Shown here: piece after piece, positions 59,766 to 60,404 of the stretch
How positions within the stretch are numbered: position 1 is the stretch's first letter
Layout of the letters: every line of letters starts with the position of its first letter
Source: JBDNFP01 sp041689775
GTDB taxonomy: Bacteria > Bacteroidota > Bacteroidia > Cytophagales > Spirosomataceae
Reading direction: 5' to 3'
NCBI GenBank assembly: GCA_041689775.1
Contig: JBDNFP010000114.1
Coordinates: forward strand, 1-60,404
Length of the DNA: 60,404 nt
The notes under the pieces: model-generated
Databases searched by the model: none
Seen by the model: only the letters and a program-made list of their open reading frames with translations
Told to the model about the DNA's origin: nothing
Translations under genes and position numbers: made by a program

Positions 59766-60404
59766 TTAGTAAAGGTCGTCAAGAGACATTTTTAGGTAAC
59801 GAGATAGCGACTGCAAAGTGCTTACAACCCCGATGAGAATACCAAGGATAATTAATATGGCTATTAATAAAAGAAGCTTGTCGTTTTCTTGCAATTGGGA
59901 TAAACCATCTAGATTGCGAATAGCAACCTGTTGTAAAACTACCAGCAAAATTGTGGCAATAAAAGCACTGATTACTCCTTGGGTAGCTCCCCTGACCACA
60001 AATGGTTTTTGAATAAATCCATTTGTGGCGCCAACTAGCTGCATACTTCTGATGAGGAATCGTTGTGAATAGATGGCGAGTTTGATGGTATTGTTGATTA
60101 ACAGAACTATAATGATCAACATTACCAAGGCAAATGAGGCTAGGACAATATATAGCTTCGTGATATTCTTATTAATGTCATCGGCCAGGTTTTCCTGATA
60201 AACTACCTCGTAAACATCTTCAATTTTCTCGATATCTTCTTTTATTGCCTTGAGTTTACTCTCTTCAAAATACTCCTCCTGTACTTTTACACGATAACTA
60301 TCTCGAAGTGGATTCTCGCCAAGAAATGCAGTGAAGTCTTCTTTGGTTCCTTCCATAAATTCCCTTGCAGCTTTTTCTTTCGATACGAAAGTGATCGAAG
60401 TATC
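59766..60404 (-). CDS. ftsX: Cell division protein FtsX, 5' end cut by window
   Basis: The ABC-like permease partner of FtsE that couples division to peptidoglycan hydrolysis. The frame is open to the right edge (reading DTSITFVSKEKAAREF before the first in-window ATG at 60356), so the first membrane helix is missing. Visible are the end of the periplasmic domain and three helices (about 30-52, 85-105 and 130-150 in the visible part) with the FtsX/MacB-type permease core near RSMQLVGATNGFIQKPF. First gene of the conserved five-gene run. ftsE is not adjacent within the window. Confidence 0.92.
   Translation of the reverse strand, partial: DTSITFVSKEKAAREFMEGTKEDFTAFLGENPLRDSYRVKVQEEYFEESKLKAIKEDIEKIEDVYEVVYQENLADDINKNITKLYIVLASFALVMLIIIVLLINNTIKLAIYSQRFLIRSMQLVGATNGFIQKPFVVRGATQGVISAFIATILLVVLQQVAIRNLDGLSQLQENDKLLLLIAILIILGILIGVVSTLQSLSRYLKMSLDDLY

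Noticed and set aside
1..60404. CRISPR arrays, transposases, integrases, tRNA or rRNA genes
   Set aside because: Looked for spaced direct repeats, DDE/HUH/recombinase motifs and tRNA-like cloverleaf ends; none seen by eye. A tRNAscan/Rfam run would be the decisive test.

Overview
The window looks like a chromosomal segment of a Bacteroidota bacterium, most likely of the order Cytophagales; I cannot fix the genus. The reasons are a secreted protein ending in a type IX secretion (type B, gliding-motility-associated) sorting domain, Bacteroidota-restricted families (DUF3822, DUF3098), the conserved block ftsX-DUF3098-uppP-truB-ribF, -7 boxes of the form TAnnTTTG with no clear Shine-Dalgarno sequences, and moderate to low G+C. 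I see no rRNA, tRNA, IS element, prophage or CRISPR array, and no intergenic stretch longer than about 260 bases.

Layout. Positions 1-9.6 kb hold an S9 peptidase cut by the left edge, a secreted beta-propeller protein, an ABC-F ATPase, a T9SS cargo protein and a two-gene FAD oxidoreductase operon. Positions 9.8-28.7 kb are mostly housekeeping and stress genes: Sua5, a sterol-desaturase-family protein, a RecD-like helicase, CBS and NUDIX proteins, DUF3822-coaD, thioredoxin, a CorC/HlyC-type protein, pyrE, a divergent polyphosphate kinase, a YedK/HMCES-type protein, a ROK kinase, a peroxiredoxin, a TetR regulator, cysE, a lipoprotein hydrolase and a malic enzyme. Positions 28.8-53.8 kb are one large A+T-rich surface-polysaccharide locus. 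Positions 54.1-60.4 kb return to housekeeping: parE, pheA, then ribF-truB-uppP-DUF3098-ftsX, with ftsX cut by the right edge.

Polysaccharide locus. A WecA-type transferase loads the first sugar on undecaprenyl phosphate. About nine glycosyltransferase or transferase-like proteins, two hexapeptide acyltransferases, a DegT-type aminotransferase and a WbqC-like protein build and decorate the chain. A Wzm/Wzt ABC transporter, whose Wzt carries a C-terminal chain-recognition domain, exports it. A six-SLBB Wza-like outer-membrane protein and a kinase-less Wzz-like protein complete the envelope path, and an O-antigen ligase/polymerase-like protein is also present. All genes run on the minus strand except one membrane protein at 35.7-37.4 kb. 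No nucleotide-sugar dehydratase or nucleotidyltransferase is present, so activated sugars must come from elsewhere in the genome.

Most worth a second look: a PPK1-like protein in which the phosphorylated His is kept but five other known active-site residues appear changed; two adjacent glycosyltransferase-like proteins that lack the acidic motif of their family; an ABC-F protein with one canonical and one wholly degenerate ATP site; and long, nearly loop-free palindromes at convergent gene ends, including a perfect 68-bp palindrome that runs into coding sequence.
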